Source: Maylandia zebra (lineage: Eukaryota; Chordata; Actinopteri; Cichliformes; Cichlidae). From it: a stretch of 64,000 nucleotides of DNA. The stretch covers positions 19,419,560 through 19,483,559 of the forward strand of contig NC_135177.1 in assembly GCF_041146795.1 (NCBI RefSeq), read 5' to 3'. A model generated the notes under the pieces. The model did not search any database. It had not been told where the DNA came from and was given only the letters and a program-made list of their open reading frames with translations. Position 1 is the first letter of the stretch; each line of letters opens with the position of its first letter. This document shows, piece by piece, positions 49,101 through 60,793 of the stretch. A program made the translations under genes and the position numbers.

Positions 49101-51685
49101 AATGATTTCACAAAAACTAAGACGGTTAAAATTATTAGCCTCCGTGATGCTTCTTTCCCCGAACACAAACAGTGTCTCTGTGGACCGAGAGCTCTGATTT
49201 AGTCTCATCTGACCAAAGGACACACTTCCAGTATGCATACTCTTTCTCCAAGTTGTCCTTAGCATACTTCAGTCTGGCTTTTCTTGGTGTGCAATCTCAC
49301 AGTCCATTCCTTTGCATGGTTCTAGTGATTCTCTTCTGAGCGTATAATTCCCAGCTTAGCTAAAACATTCACTCATGTTTTGGCAGTTGCTAAGGGGTCT
49401 TTAGACACATCTCTCACCAGTTTCCTTTTCAGAGATTTTGAAATCTTTTGCTTCCTACCTCTGCCAGACTTTTTCTGTCCTGTGTGGCTCTCTTTGAATT
49501 TCTTATTGATGCTTCTCACTCCAGTTCTCAGTACTTGGAAATGATGTGATAACTTTGTATATCCTTCCTCTGCTTTGTGAGCATCAACAATTCTTTTCCT
49601 CAAGTCTAAACTGATTTGTTTTGGTTTTGGTATTATGCTTTCTCAAACTCAAACTCTTGCTGAAGTTTTTTTTGTACTGTGCTCAAAGCTGCTCAAAGCT
49701 TGTAAATTAAAGGACATCATTCCACGGCAGTGATTCGTGCTATGGCTCAGTTAAAACAAAAAAAGTGAAATAATTATGCAGCACAAATAGAAATCCTTCA
49801 TGCTTTCTAAAGAAAACTAGTATGTTAAGAAATGCTATGTTGAAATTTCTGTTTTTCTGTTAAAAATGGCACTTGGGAAGCTTTTGACCCGAACTTTGCA
49901 TTTCATAGGGGGACTAATACAGTCTTCCTCGTTGGCACAGGTCTCTTATGCACACCCTTAGGCTAGTTTTGACACATCCTGGTCATTATTGCTATGTTAA
50001 TGCTGTAACTAGCTAATGTTTTCATTCTTGCAGGTCACGATACGTGTGTGGAGGTTTTGCTGGAGCAAGAGGTTTTCCACAAGGCTGATGGCAATTCTTT
50101 CAGCCCCCTCCACTGTGCTGTGTAAGACCTAGAGCTGCTTTCTCTCGATCAATTTGTGTAAGGACGGAGCATCTACCAGATTAAATAGTGCTGTTTTTTA
50201 TTCCTTAGGATCCATGACAACGAAGGTGCTGCTGAGATGCTGATAGACACACTGGGCCCTGCAATTGTGAATTCCAAAGACAGTAAAAACAGGCATGTAT
50301 GATGTTACAAGAAAAATATTAATTCAAGCCTGAATAGAATTGTAAAGCACCTGATTCTGGGAACGAGCGTAAGGAAGTGAAGGGTCATATCACTGAATAA
50401 ATACTGAGCTTTGCTTTGATGTTGCACGTGCAGGACCCCGCTCCACGCCGCAGCCTTCACTGACCACGTGGAGTGTCTCCAGCTGCTGCTGAGCCACAAC
50501 GCTCAGGTCAACAGTGTCGACGCCGTGGGGAAGACACCGCTCATGATGGCTGCTGAGAACGGCCAGACCAACGCTGTCGGTACGAAGGCTTTAACTATTA
50601 CCCTGGCAAATATCACAGCGGGACATAATAATCAATTGGAGGATTGAATTAATAAACTGCTTTATTGAATTAACTTCATTTTGTTTTTCCTGTGTTTGAT
50701 CATGTCACCATTAGAGGTGCTGGTGAGCAGTGCAAAAGCAGATCTCACTCTACAAGATGCTGCAAAGAACACTGCACTACACCTGGCCTGCAGTAAGGTG
50801 TGTAGTACCATATGGTGGCACTGTGCTCTTAGTATGCACAGTGTCTTGCCGAAGTGTTTAAATATGAGAAAGGATGAGCATTTACCACTCTGTGTGGCTC
50901 TTTTTATACCCATCCATAGGGACATGAAACCAGTGCCTTGTTGATATTGGAGAAGATTACAGACAGAAACCTCATAAATGCCACTAATGCCGCCTTACAG
51001 ACGTACGTATCACTCATATCATATTAGTACCTCGCTTGTTAGTGCATTATTGTTAATAACTGAATTCTTAATGTCAAAATGTACAAAACAAATTAGTAAG
51101 TGTTGACTAGCTTGTCACCGATTTCAAAGATTTATCTTGTCTTTTAAGGCCTCTACACGTGGCTGCAAGAAATGGCCTGACTGTGGTAGTGCAAGAGCTG
51201 CTTGCAAAGGGAGCCAGTGTCCTTGCAGTTGATGAAAATGGTAAATTCACTGTAGTTTTTTTTAAATTATTATTATTTTTGTCTTACTTCTGGGTTTTGG
51301 TGTGCATCCTTGGGCACAGCAGGATTAGAAGCTGACTGCAAATGTTTTCTTTGCATTAATTTTATGGAGCATAAAATATTGTTGTGTTGTTATTTCCTCA
51401 GGTTACACGCCCGCCTTGGCTTGTGCCCCCAACAAAGATGTGGCAGACTGCCTAGCCCTCATCCTGGCCACCATGATGCCTGTGTCTCCCTGCACCCCGG
51501 CACCAACCCTCCCATTCAGTGCCATTAACCATTACACTACCAGCCCCTCTAAGAGCGTCACCTTCGACAGCCTGCCCGTGCTGCGTGGCGAGCACAGCTC
51601 ATACTGCAGCTTCAACAACATCAGCCACCACGACGGCTTCTACAAAGACGAGGAGCTCAACGACTCTGATTCAGAGACGTACTGA
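34429..51685 (+). CDS. ankrd28: Ankyrin repeat domain 28, PP6 regulatory ankyrin-repeat subunit A
   Basis: 28 coding exons: 34429-34455, 39264-39347, 39836-39914, 40408-40478, 40577-40777, 42148-42235, 42477-42619, 42811-43023, 43698-43776, 43874-43988, 44192-44274, 44453-44516, 44606-44674, 44751-44891, 45072-45183, 45319-45345, 46468-46542, 46639-46840, 46933-47020, 47103-47220, 48550-48769, 50034-50121, 50209-50292, 50434-50579, 50715-50797, 50920-51002, 51149-51240, 51402-51685. They total 3159 bp, giving 1052 aa (human ANKRD28 is about 1053 aa). The protein starts MVVLKIRDQ, and nearly all of it is ankyrin repeats (TPLH..A motifs, e.g. [19 protein letters not shown]). The tail after residue 960 is non-ankyrin and ends [10 protein letters not shown]. 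That tail and the repeat sequences fit ANKRD28 better than its paralogues ANKRD44 and ANKRD52. Known role: scaffold that joins PP6 catalytic and SAPS subunits in the cytoplasm, also linked to cell migration. Oddities: a 27 bp exon 16 and a GC donor after exon 23. Two fish co-orthologues may exist; which one this is cannot be told. Confidence 0.97.
36632..37480. mobile_element. Probable decayed hAT-like element in ankrd28 intron 1
   Basis: It starts AGTGGTGTGAGGATCGATAC and contains repeated TATTG/CAATACC motifs near both ends (36650-36680 and 37425-37450), as in fish hAT elements with subterminal repeats. No clean terminal repeat pair or target duplication could be set, and no transposase is readable. 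Confidence 0.4.
40145..40187 (+). repeat. TG dinucleotide microsatellite
   Basis: About 21 uninterrupted TG units lie in ankrd28 intron 3, upstream of exon 4. Confidence 0.9.
43130..43545 (-). pseudogene. hAT transposon fragment with BED zinc finger, in ankrd28 intron 8
   Basis: The minus-strand frame 43462-43169 encodes a BED-type zinc finger: [15 protein letters not shown], then the C-x2-C pair ([10 protein letters not shown]), then an H-x4-H pair in [15 protein letters not shown]. This is the N-terminal DNA-binding domain of hAT transposases and ZBED proteins. The plus-strand text ends ATCGCACAGCCCTA near 43540, a common hAT terminus. The DDE and dimerisation regions are missing, so this is a 5' remnant. 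Confidence 0.75.
45370..46130. repeat. Unclassified interspersed repeat in ankrd28 intron 16
   Basis: The text TTGAAGACATTTCACCTCTTG and later AGAAGAAGCCTCACAACTGAGG resembles repeats common in fish genomes that derive from a retroelement (I suspect Penelope-like or LINE). Reading frames are destroyed and the borders are approximate. Confidence 0.35.
47560..47900 (+). pseudogene. LINE reverse-transcriptase C-terminal remnant in ankrd28 intron 20
   Basis: Frames on the plus strand read [18 protein letters not shown] and later LWNKLPLAI. These match the VQNSAAR...REHITP and LWNSLP motifs at the end of ORF2 in fish non-LTR retrotransposons of the L2/Rex1 type. Substitutions and frameshifts are many, and the 5' part is missing, as usual for truncated insertions. 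Confidence 0.6.
48053..48330 (+). mobile_element. Possible old tRNA-derived SINE in ankrd28 intron 20
   Basis: A tRNA-like head (TACACATTTAGTTGGCAAGC with a degenerate B box GATAGTTGAATTCC) is followed by sequence ending GGCAGTCAAGATACTGAAAG, loosely like the fish SINE tail. It is strongly diverged. Confidence 0.35.
48948..49925 (-). pseudogene. Tc1-like element with transposase N-terminus, in ankrd28 intron 21
   Basis: The minus-strand frame 49603-49373 reads [18 protein letters not shown], then [12 protein letters not shown], a basic GRGRKQKIS linker, and [15 protein letters not shown]. This is the paired-like helix-turn-helix DNA-binding region of a Tc1 transposase. The terminal repeats ATTATTAGTCCC near 48960 and GGGGACTAAT near 49910 face each other. 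The catalytic half is frameshifted. Confidence 0.75.
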
Positions 51686-52162
51686 AGGAAGGGCGAAAGT
51701 GATAAATGCATAAACACACGCTGTGTCTTAAAAATCATCCACCATGAGTTTGGGAGGGCAGAATGAGACACAAGCCCCCACAGGAGCCTTAAGAGTCCCC
51801 CTCACCCCACCCCACCCCTTCATCACCACCACCACCAGAGAGCGAGCAAGTGAGGGAGGAGGTTCAGCAGGCTGGCCAACGCTCATCACCACCTCATCCA
51901 GCACTAGGTGTCCTTTCAACTAATACTGGACCTCAGTGACCACTGCTTTACCAACACGGACTTCTTGAGTGCTAAAACCTGGACTCGTTTGGTAGACGGC
52001 AACCTTTCTAAGGCAATAACATGCTGTAGACTGGTGGTTGCACATCACAGAGAGCTAAACCAACAGGGACCAAGAGACATGGATACATTTTAACCCAGTT
52101 TTAACTGTGCAAATGAGACTGAGAAGGCTTGGGTTCATCGGCGGTTCGCTGTTTCTGTTAAT

Positions 52163-52198
<36 letters not shown>

Positions 52199-52499
52199 TT
52201 GGAGGGGTGGGGGGGTTCATGGGTTTATATCCGCACACTACACCCTTCAGAATGCACTTGTCCTTCAAGTCTGTAAAAGTCATACTGGGGGAAAAGATCA
52301 TTTATTTTTTGAGATCAAATTTTTATTAAACCCATTTTTCATGTCTTAAATTCCTTATCCTCTAGAGGAAAACAAAAAAAAGTCAGGTTTTAATGATCTG
52401 AGTAATTTCAAAAAATTTGATATGTGCACCGGTTAATTATTAGGTCGAGCAACCTTAATTTTGTACATTGACTTGTCCATTGCGGTTTAGTCTTTGAAG

Positions 52500-53050
52500 A
52501 ATAAATTATTTGTGTACTTCTGGTCCCTTTTTATGTGTTCATTTTGTGCCTTCATTAGTTACTGAGAAAGGATGGGTTTGTAGAGGCAGCTGTGAAAGTA
52601 CAGTGGTGCACACTAGGTAAGTATTTAAACATTTGTGAGAAGCACTGATCCCTTACTGAGGTATTTAGGCTGAGCTTTGTGAGGAGAAACACTGTAAACC
52701 AATGATAGGATGGCATTTGATTTTTCTTCTGTCTAAATGATATTTTTGCTGTTATCTTAGTCAAAGTATTGACTTTTGCTTGCTTTAACTTCAAAAAAAG
52801 AGAGAGAAACCACTCGATTGTACCCTGATTCAAGAATTCACAGTTTTGTTTGTTGACAAATGCTTTTAACTGGAATTATGTAAAATACATTCGCTAATTT
52901 CATTAGTATGGAAAAGTGTTTTTTTCTTTTCCTTGCTTTTTTTCTTGAAGAGGAAAGAAACTAGCATGTATATAGGGAAAATGACTGTGAATTCAAGTTC
53001 CAATGAATTCTTTCAGTACTGAGATTGCTGTATATTTTATGAGTAATAAA
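52500..53050 (+). terminator. ankrd28: ankrd28 polyadenylation signals
   Basis: AATAAA occurs at 52500-52505 and again at 53045-53050, downstream of the stop at 51685. Either would give a 3' untranslated region of about 0.8 or 1.4 kb. A GT/GC dinucleotide tract lies within it at about 52162-52195. Confidence 0.55.
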
Positions 53051-53865
53051 GAAATGAGTTATTTAATGATGAACTTGATTTATTTTTTTGTTAAATGCTG
53101 TCTTTATTTCTGATTGCAACTATCTCCATTTCTTTGTTTTGCTGGGAAAATGGGTGCAAGTGTACAAAAACATATGGAAATACAGTACCGTATATAAGGT
53201 AAAAACAGAGTTTGCATAATTCTAATGAGCTTGAAAGTCACTTTTCTGTGTTCATAATGTCATCGGTTTTGACAAGATCCCAAACACCGCTGTCAGAAAT
53301 GCAGGACCAGACCATGACAGAGACACTGTGTTTTACAGGTGGCTGTAGACACTGTTGTACCTTTCTCCTGACCTCTGTAAATACTGATGACGATTCATCA
53401 CTCTATAAGACTTATGCTACTGATTTACAGTCCAGTTCTTGTGTAATTTGGCATACCACAGTCTATTCTTACTGTTTCTCACTTTTAAGAATGACGTTTT
53501 GACAGCTACCTTTCCACTGAGACTATTTCTGATGAGGCAGTGAGCAGTTCAGGGGCCTGTTGGTGTACCATCATTCAATTATTATTAGTTATACTTTTGT
53601 TTTTTATTCTGTCATACAAATATAGAAATCATACAACTGCTGTTTTTATGGTGTAGAAATGTTACTGGCAGCCAATGAAAAGAGCTGCATGATTCTGTTC
53701 CATCCATATTTATTAATTTATTTAAAATGATGCATTAAACCAAAGACCGACTACAAGGTCTATGCTTAAACTCTAGATTCTAATATTTATTAGAAATAAC
53801 TAAATAAAATATAGTATCTAGTCTACACAACTGAATTTCTTTTTGCACTTCTCGGTAGGACGTGA
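53051..53865. other. Short gap between ankrd28 and hacl1
   Basis: There is no coding exon; in particular nothing resembling biotinidase, the gene found at this position in human. Sequence around 53230-53570 looks like an old repeat but could not be classified. Confidence 0.5.
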
Positions 53866-54065
53866 GGTCACACGCATTGGCTCCCGTGATTGGCTCGTAA
53901 CTCGGAAGTGGAAGTAAGGGGGCGGATGCAGGTCCAAAAACAAACCAAGCAGAGACCTTTGCTCAAGGGCTCTGATGCAAACTTGCTCAAGTCGCAGTCC
54001 AGCCTCACCTTGTGGTTTGTGACAGTGCGGTTTGACATTGCGCTGCCTGCTGTCTCCTCACGGTC
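53866..54065 (+). promoter_or_regulatory. hacl1: hacl1 promoter and leader
   Basis: Two inverted CCAAT boxes (ATTGG at 53876-53880 and 53889-53893), tandem ETS-type sites CGGAAGTGGAAGT (53903-53915) and a GGGGGCGG GC box (53918-53924) are packed together without a TATA box. This pattern suits a TATA-less metabolic gene promoter about 150 bp upstream of the start codon. Confidence 0.6.
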
Positions 54066-57000
54066 ATGGACGAAGTGACAGGAGCTCAGCTCATCGCTGA
54101 GTCTCTAAAGGCTCAGGTAGGAATGACGTCGTCTGCAAACATGTGGCACTCCAACAGAAATATTCTCCCTGTTTGTGTCTTTGCTCAGCTGTAACTGTTG
54201 AGCAATGTGTCAAAGTCCAAGTGCGGTGCGGTCAGGATCACTAAACTTTTCATAAAAGCATTTCCCCCTCTTATTAATAATGCTACTTTTTTACAAAACT
54301 TGTTCAATCCAACGTTCAACCAATCTCCCTGCAGAAAGTGGACTACATGTTTGGGATAGTTGGAGTTCCGATTATCGAAGTGGCCATGGCTGCTCAGGCT
54401 GCAGGAATCAGATACGTAGGAATGCGCAACGAGCAAGCGGTAACTCGTTGTTTTGTACAACCTTAGTAATCCCTAACAAAAGCATTGCACTGCCATGCTG
54501 ACATCAAATAATTTCTGTCGCATAACAGGCGTGCTATGCAGCGTCTGCCGTCGGATACATTACTGGGAGGTAAAATCTAATTCTGTACCGAATAAGGTGA
54601 ACAGCTGGTGCCCAGCACTGTTATTCACATGTTGCTGTTTCCTGTGGTTATCTGAATCCAGACCAGGGGCCTGTCTTGTGGTTTCTGGACCTGGGCTCAT
54701 CCATGCCCTGGGTGGAATGGCCAATGCCAACATGAACTGCTGGTATGACTCCATAACCACTGCTGTGTACTGTACAACTAACAAGGTGTTTATGAAGTGA
54801 TGCTGGCTTTGCACAGGCCGGTGGTTGTTATCGGAGGGTCTTCGGATCGAAATCAGGAAACTGCAGGAGCCTTTCAGGAGTTTCCTCAGGTAACACGTGT
54901 CTCGATGTGGATTTTTGCCTGACACCGCTTCTCTACGCTGATTCTGTTTCTCCATGTTGCCAGGTGGAAGCATGCCGCCTGTACAGCAAGTTTTCAGCGA
55001 GACCCAGCAGTCTAGAAGCCATCCCCTCAGTGATAGAGAAGGTTGTATAACAATGCCCTCACACTGTCTGTTTGTTCTTTTAATGTATCGAACAGATCTG
55101 GATGATGATGATTATTTTCATCACGTCTGTGTAAAGTTTTCTGGTATTTGGTTGGTCACAGGCGGTCCGCACAAGCATCTATGGGCGTCCAGGTGCTTGT
55201 TATGTGGATATTGCAGGCGACATGGTTAATGCTAAAGTGGAGAGGAGCAAAGTTAGGTTTGTTGTCATTCTTGGATTTAAAAATAAATAAATACATTTTT
55301 ATGCACAGTATCACTCGTTAAACATCAGGTGTATAGACTCTCAGAGAAGTGTGTCTCTCGCTCAGAGAGGTGTCCTGCTGTCCGCCTCCACCAGTGAGTT
55401 TGGCTGACCAGGGTTCAGTCACAGAAGCCATATCTGTCTTAAAAGCAGCCAAGACACCCTTGGTCATCATCGGCAAAGGTAACTGAAACAAAAGAAGCAA
55501 TTGCCACCTCTTTTCAAATTAACTAAGCCTAACCAACCTGTGTTTTTCCGCCAATAGGAGCAGCCTACGGCAGAGCAGAGACTGTGCTGAGGGAGCTTAT
55601 TGAAATGAGTGGCCTTCCCTTCCTGCCCACCCCGATGGGAAAAGGGGTTCTTCCTGATGACCATGCCAACTGTGTAGCTGCTGCACGCTCAAGGTAAGCC
55701 TCACACTGCACAATCACACCTGGTAGTAACCAGACAAAGTTGTAACAATCTGTAGAGCTTCTCCTTAATAGAGTAGTCCAGCAGAACTCTGTAACTTTAG
55801 TGTGTTTTAATCTTCCTGAAGTAGAAGGCATAGACATGCTCAGCAATACCCATGCAGGCTTTGGGGTTTAATCAATGCTCAGTTGATATTAACAGTTGAA
55901 ACAAGGCTGGATGGATTGATGCCTTTGTGCTGTGTGTGCCAAAATCTGACCCTGCCATCTGAATGTTGCAGCAGAAATCCAGACTCATCAGACCGGGCAA
56001 CATTTTTACAATTTTGATGATTGTATTGATGTATTGAGCTGCTGCCAACTGATTGGCTGGTTAGGTATTAATGTGCAGTTGAACTGGTGTACCTAATGAA
56101 GTGTTAGGTAAGTGTATAATAATACACTTATAAAAGTACTTGTTTTTTAAAAGCGATGGTCAGATTTTTCAAAAAAGAAAACAGTCTAACATCCAGACAG
56201 ACGGATGTGTTTTGAGTGCAGCTCCTATTTTGAATGTGTTTTTAGCTAGAAGACAAAATTCACCTTCTATATGCATTATTAGGATCGAAAAACATTCTGC
56301 CTAAGGGAGAAGTGGCACGAAGTTTCTATTTCTATATTTTTTAGGCCAAGAATAGTTGACAGTACATGTTTAGATGGCAAACAAACATTTGTGTCATGGT
56401 CATCTATCTGGCTCCTAAATTCTGCATCTTCTAACTAGTCAGGATCTAAAATTTTTAGTCTTGTTTAATGAGAATCCATTTTTTGACCTCTTCTGCTGTT
56501 TGTTTTTTATGTATTTTTTCCCTTGTTACCCAGAGCTCTTCTCCAGGCTGATGTCATACTTCTGTTTGGAGCCAGGCTAAATTGGATGCTCCATTTTGGT
56601 CTTTCGCCTAGATTTAACCCTAATGTTAAGATCATTCAGGTATGTAAATGACCGAGTTTATGGTTTGAGAAAAATCAGCATTAAAAGATCTGGTTTAAAG
56701 CTAGTAGTCTATTTGGTTGTTAATCTTTTGCCTTGTCATGAGAGAGTTAGTTTTGCCAAATCTGGTGCTGCAAAAGCTGTAATGATATAACCCCACTGTG
56801 ATCTGTTTGCAGGTTGACCTTTGTGCTGAGGAGATGGGCAATAACGTGAGGCCAGCTGTTGCTCTCCTTGGAGATATCAGTGCTGTTGCCACTCAGGTAC
56901 ATTTTCAGCAACTCAGCCCATTGGCTCATCTTTCTCTTTGATGTTTTTCCCATAACGTTAATTTAGGAATCAAAAGCAAACCTGTTTCATCAACATTTGC

Positions 57001-60000
57001 GCTAATGGTAAGAACCTGTGTAGAACTATGTTTTTCTCTCATAGATAATTCACTATAGCATAAGATCTGGTTGTACTTGTGCAGCTCTTAATGGCTTCTT
57101 TAATCATTGGTTTTTAAGCCTGACGACACTGAGGTCTGAACACTTTGTTCAGAGTTTTTTGTTTGTTTTTATATTTTCTTTGCTCCTCTCACTGAATTTT
57201 CAGACTGAAATATGCGACAAAAAATATGTCTGTAAAAAGCAAAATGGCAAAAACAAAGCGTATTTCATATACAGAGGAGTTTGAATTGCTAATATATGTT
57301 AATTGAGGCCTGAGATGTACTTCTTGGGTTTTTTGCAGTTTCTCTGAGCGCTGCATGGTCTGACCTTGGGGTGAATTTGTTAATAAGATTTCCACTTGTG
57401 AATAATTTTCCTCACAGTACGATGATGGACTTGAAATTGTTTGCAAATGGCCTTATAATCATTCCCAGATTAATGGACAGCAACATTTGCTGAGATTGGT
57501 GTTGTCTTTCCTCCTCGGCATTGTGTTCACACACGACCACTTGCTGATGATCAGTTAATCAAATGCATTTGATTAGCAGCACCTGGCTTCTACGTTCTCT
57601 CTCAGTTCCTATGGAAACAGTGAGGACATTCACAAGACTGCTTTTGCATTTTATTACGATTACATTGTGTTAAATGTCATGGGGTTGTTCTTCCTCTGAG
57701 GTTGCATCTACCAAATTTTAAGACCAGGTAAGGACCAGATGATTTCTTTGAAACGTCTTGTGCTGTATTTTTAGCTCGACTATATTCTCTATATCAGTGA
57801 CACGAGTACAGTAACATTCAACTGTAATAGCAGTGTTTTTGTTTTTTTTTCTTCAGCTGCTACTGTGTGTCCGTAGAGATGGTTGGAAATACCCCTCTAA
57901 CGCTGAGTGGTGGAGCACGTTAAAGAGCAAGATTGCTGCTAATGCAAAAATATCAAAGGTGGGTTTCACCAAAGTTCTTCTAATCCTTCCTTAGAATTTG
58001 GACCACCAATGGAAAGCTTACATTGTTGTTCTGTGCATGGTTACACTGTATCAGCCTGCCGATGACATTAAATTATATATTTAATCCATTTAGATGTTGT
58101 CTCTGTTTTTTGTGTTTCTTGCCAATAGGCACTTGCTCTACAGTCTACAGTGCCCTTGAACTACTACACAGTGTTTCATCACATCTCCCAGCTGCTGCCA
58201 CATGACTGCATCATTGTCAGCGAGGGTGCAAACACAATGGACATCGGACGCACCATGTTAAATAACTACCTACCTCGACACAGGTAAGCCAGTCAAGCGC
58301 ACTGACTTTTTTGTTGTTTTTTTTATGCTAACAAATCAATTTAGACTAAACTGTGAGTTAATGTATATCTATTAGATTGCTGTAAACTAATCTTGATGAT
58401 GTTCAGACTGGATGCAGGCACTTTTGGAACAATGGGAGTAGGTCTCGGGTTTGCTATCGCAGCAGCTGCTGTGGAGGCGAGCCAGAACACCGGCCGAAGG
58501 GTCGTCTGTGTGGAGGGAGACAGTGCCTTTGGGTTTTCTGGTATGGAGGTTGAGACCATGTGCAGGTGAACTGAGTCCAGTGTTTCTATTCAGTATTTGC
58601 AGTTTAACCGTCTATTGACTTCACATTCTTCTCTTTGTGTTTTGTAAATCAGGTATAGCCTACCCGTGGTTGTTATTGTGGTCAATAATAACGGCATTTA
58701 CAGCGGAGTAGATTCTGAAACATGGAAAGCAATGAAACAAATGGGAGAGCTGACCTCTGTGTGAGTGAGATACTTTTGAGAAAATGATCATAAAGTGAAT
58801 TCACTGATAGTTTTTATTGATGTCTTATGCTATGACGTAGCAAAAGTTGTCTTACATCGTCACACTGTAGGGCCCCTCCCGTGTCCCTTCTACCTGACGC
58901 TCGCTATGATGAGGTGATGAAGGCGTTCGGAGGTCGAGGGTTGCTGGTGAGGACGGTGGAGGAGCTGCGCAGTGCCTTACAGCTTAGCCTGAGTGACTGG
59001 GAGAGACCAAGTCTCATCAATGTGCTCATTGACCCTTCCTCAGACAGGAAGCAGCAGGTAACTACAACTGTTAGGAGCACATGTTTATAGAGTCTGCATG
59101 TTTATAAAGTATGCAACAACATTAACCACGTCTTGCCTGCCAGACAGACTTGAGGGTGAGCGTCTCCCAGGTGCACCTGGAGTAAAATTCTCTACATGCA
59201 CAGGCAACTCTAGAAAAATAATGCTCCACCTTGTGGTCACGGTTGTAATAACAACTCCTACCATAGTCAGAGCATCTCTGTGGCTCTATCAAATATCTGG
59301 ACTTCTGCGCTGTGGAGCGTTTGCCGTACACTGGAGAAACATGGAGGGTCTAAGGCGGTCCGAACATGTTAACACAGTCTGGAATAAAGACTTGACATAT
59401 ATCACTCATATCAGAAATCTCATCTCATAGCATGTTTTACACCTTTGCAGCCCTGAGTCCTTGCAGACTATAAGCGGTACTATATGACAAAAGGCTGCAA
59501 ATCAGATCACAGAATGTTTTTAGTATTTGGTCCTGGTGCACCACAGAAGGCATAAAGAGACTGAGTGACACCAGCAGACACAGCAGTAAAGCCAAGCCTG
59601 ATTTAATCCAGTGTTTCTTTGGTCTCTGCTTTGCATACAATAAACAGTTTCATGTTTACTTGACTCTTCCTCATCCTTTGAGGGCTATGTTACCAACATG
59701 CCTCGCTGAGCCGTAATCCTCCTGCTCCAGGTGCACCAGAACTGTTGTATTCCACTCACAATCCCTCCACCTAACACCAACCTGACCTTTCTATTTCAGG
59801 GCTCCCATAATTAGAAAGCAAGGCCCTCCGTGTTTATGTTGAACGTATCCACGCAACCTTTTGCAGACACGGTTGAAGGTTGTATTGAGTAATGTATCCA
59901 CAGCGCTGAGCTCCACGGCTGTGCCAGCAGAAAGACTTGTCCCTGACTTTTAGTGTTGCGCCTTTACCTTTCGACACCCAACTTTAATTCATTCCTGTCA

Positions 60001-60204
60001 GACTTGAAGCTGACAAGATTTAGTTTTGAAAATTTGAAGAAAACTTTTAGTTAATTTTTATTACCTGGAAAAACCTCTGTTTTACTGCTTAGATCTCCAT
60101 TACAGTACAATATTCCTCTAGATCTTATTACACCGTATAGCTAATATAAACACTGTGTTGTCTGTTTGCAGGAGTTTCCTTGGCTCACACGTTCCAACCT
60201 GTAG
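54066..60204 (+). CDS. hacl1: 2-hydroxyacyl-CoA lyase 1 (peroxisomal, ThDP-dependent)
   Basis: 17 coding exons: 54066-54116, 54335-54439, 54529-54569, 54662-54742, 54817-54889, 54964-55041, 55162-55256, 55366-55478, 55558-55693, 56534-56639, 56813-56896, 57857-57958, 58129-58283, 58407-58565, 58653-58760, 58871-59057, 60172-60204. They total 1707 bp, giving 568 aa (human 578; the difference is a shorter N-terminus). The enzyme cleaves 2-hydroxy fatty acyl-CoA to formyl-CoA and a shortened aldehyde in peroxisomal alpha-oxidation of phytanic and 2-hydroxy acids. The pyrimidine-domain glutamate is Glu50 in MRNEQA. The thiamine diphosphate/Mg motif runs from GDS (444-446) to VVNNNG (469-474). [11 protein letters not shown] and TPMGKG are family signatures. 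The C-terminus SNL is a PTS1-like signal (human SNM). The start was chosen for in-frame homology; no upstream ATG extends it convincingly. Oddities: a weak donor GTTGTA after exon 6 and duplicated in-frame acceptors before exon 8. Confidence 0.97.
55895..56120 (-). mobile_element. Internally deleted Tc1-like copy in hacl1 intron 9
   Basis: It contains GCAGCAGAAATCCAGACTCA and TCAGACCGGGCAAC, also seen in the 27293-28265 copy. It ends GCAGTTGAACTGGTGTACCT and AATGAAGTGTTAGG, a decayed ACCTAATAAAGTGGCC terminus. The coding part is lost. Confidence 0.55.
57330..57690. repeat. Interspersed repeat in hacl1 intron 11
   Basis: The text GATGATGGACTTGAAATTGT, CCTTATAATCATTCCCAGAT and TGATTAGCAGCACCTGGCT is familiar from a dispersed fish repeat, but I cannot assign its class with certainty. 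No reading frame is intact. Confidence 0.4.
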
Positions 60205-60344
60205 ATTTCCAGAGCGTTTCAGAACAGCAGTGACGGTTTTCTCCTGGAAAATATCAAACTGCTTTTGTTTTTCTGGTTGTTTCCATTAATTAATCTAATA
60301 TTTTGCTATTACTATACTGTGAATAATATGAAAAATATGACTAC

Positions 60345-60350
60345 AATAAA
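60345..60350 (+). terminator. hacl1: hacl1 polyadenylation signal
   Basis: AATAAA lies 141 bp after the stop codon in AT-rich sequence, giving a short 3' untranslated region. Confidence 0.7.
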
Positions 60351-60793
60351 ACATTTCACACAGAGTGCATGCTGTTTTTTTATGTCAGTTTTTTCCCCTC
60401 TTAATCTGGACTGCAACTGTGAGTTGCCCTGTTGAGTATTGCCTACATTAATGAAATGTAATAAAATTAAATCTGGAGAAAAGGAGAAAATAAACGCATT
60501 TGACAAACTTTTTTTTCTTTTTGCAAATGAACCAGCTAATCTTTACAGTTGAATGTAGAGATTTGTCAGTAATGGGGAAACTTTAGATGAAATCAACAGG
60601 ATTTTTCTCATTTCCATAAGTTTTGTATCCTTTTCCACAACTTGTCTGAAAAATCCTAAATGCGCAACAAAAAAAGCAATGCAAGCTAAAATAATTTGGT
60701 AGAAAATTGCATTGCTTTGTATCTCTTAAGTTGCAAGCTTGACATGATTGCTTTTTGTAATTTATATAAAGAAAAAAGCATAATTTATCTTAA

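Noticed and set aside
34429-51685. Assignment to ANKRD44 or ANKRD52 rather than ANKRD28
   Set aside because: The start (VVLKIRDQ, then [19 protein letters not shown]) and the non-ankyrin tail ending [10 protein letters not shown] match ANKRD28; ANKRD44 differs at many of these positions.
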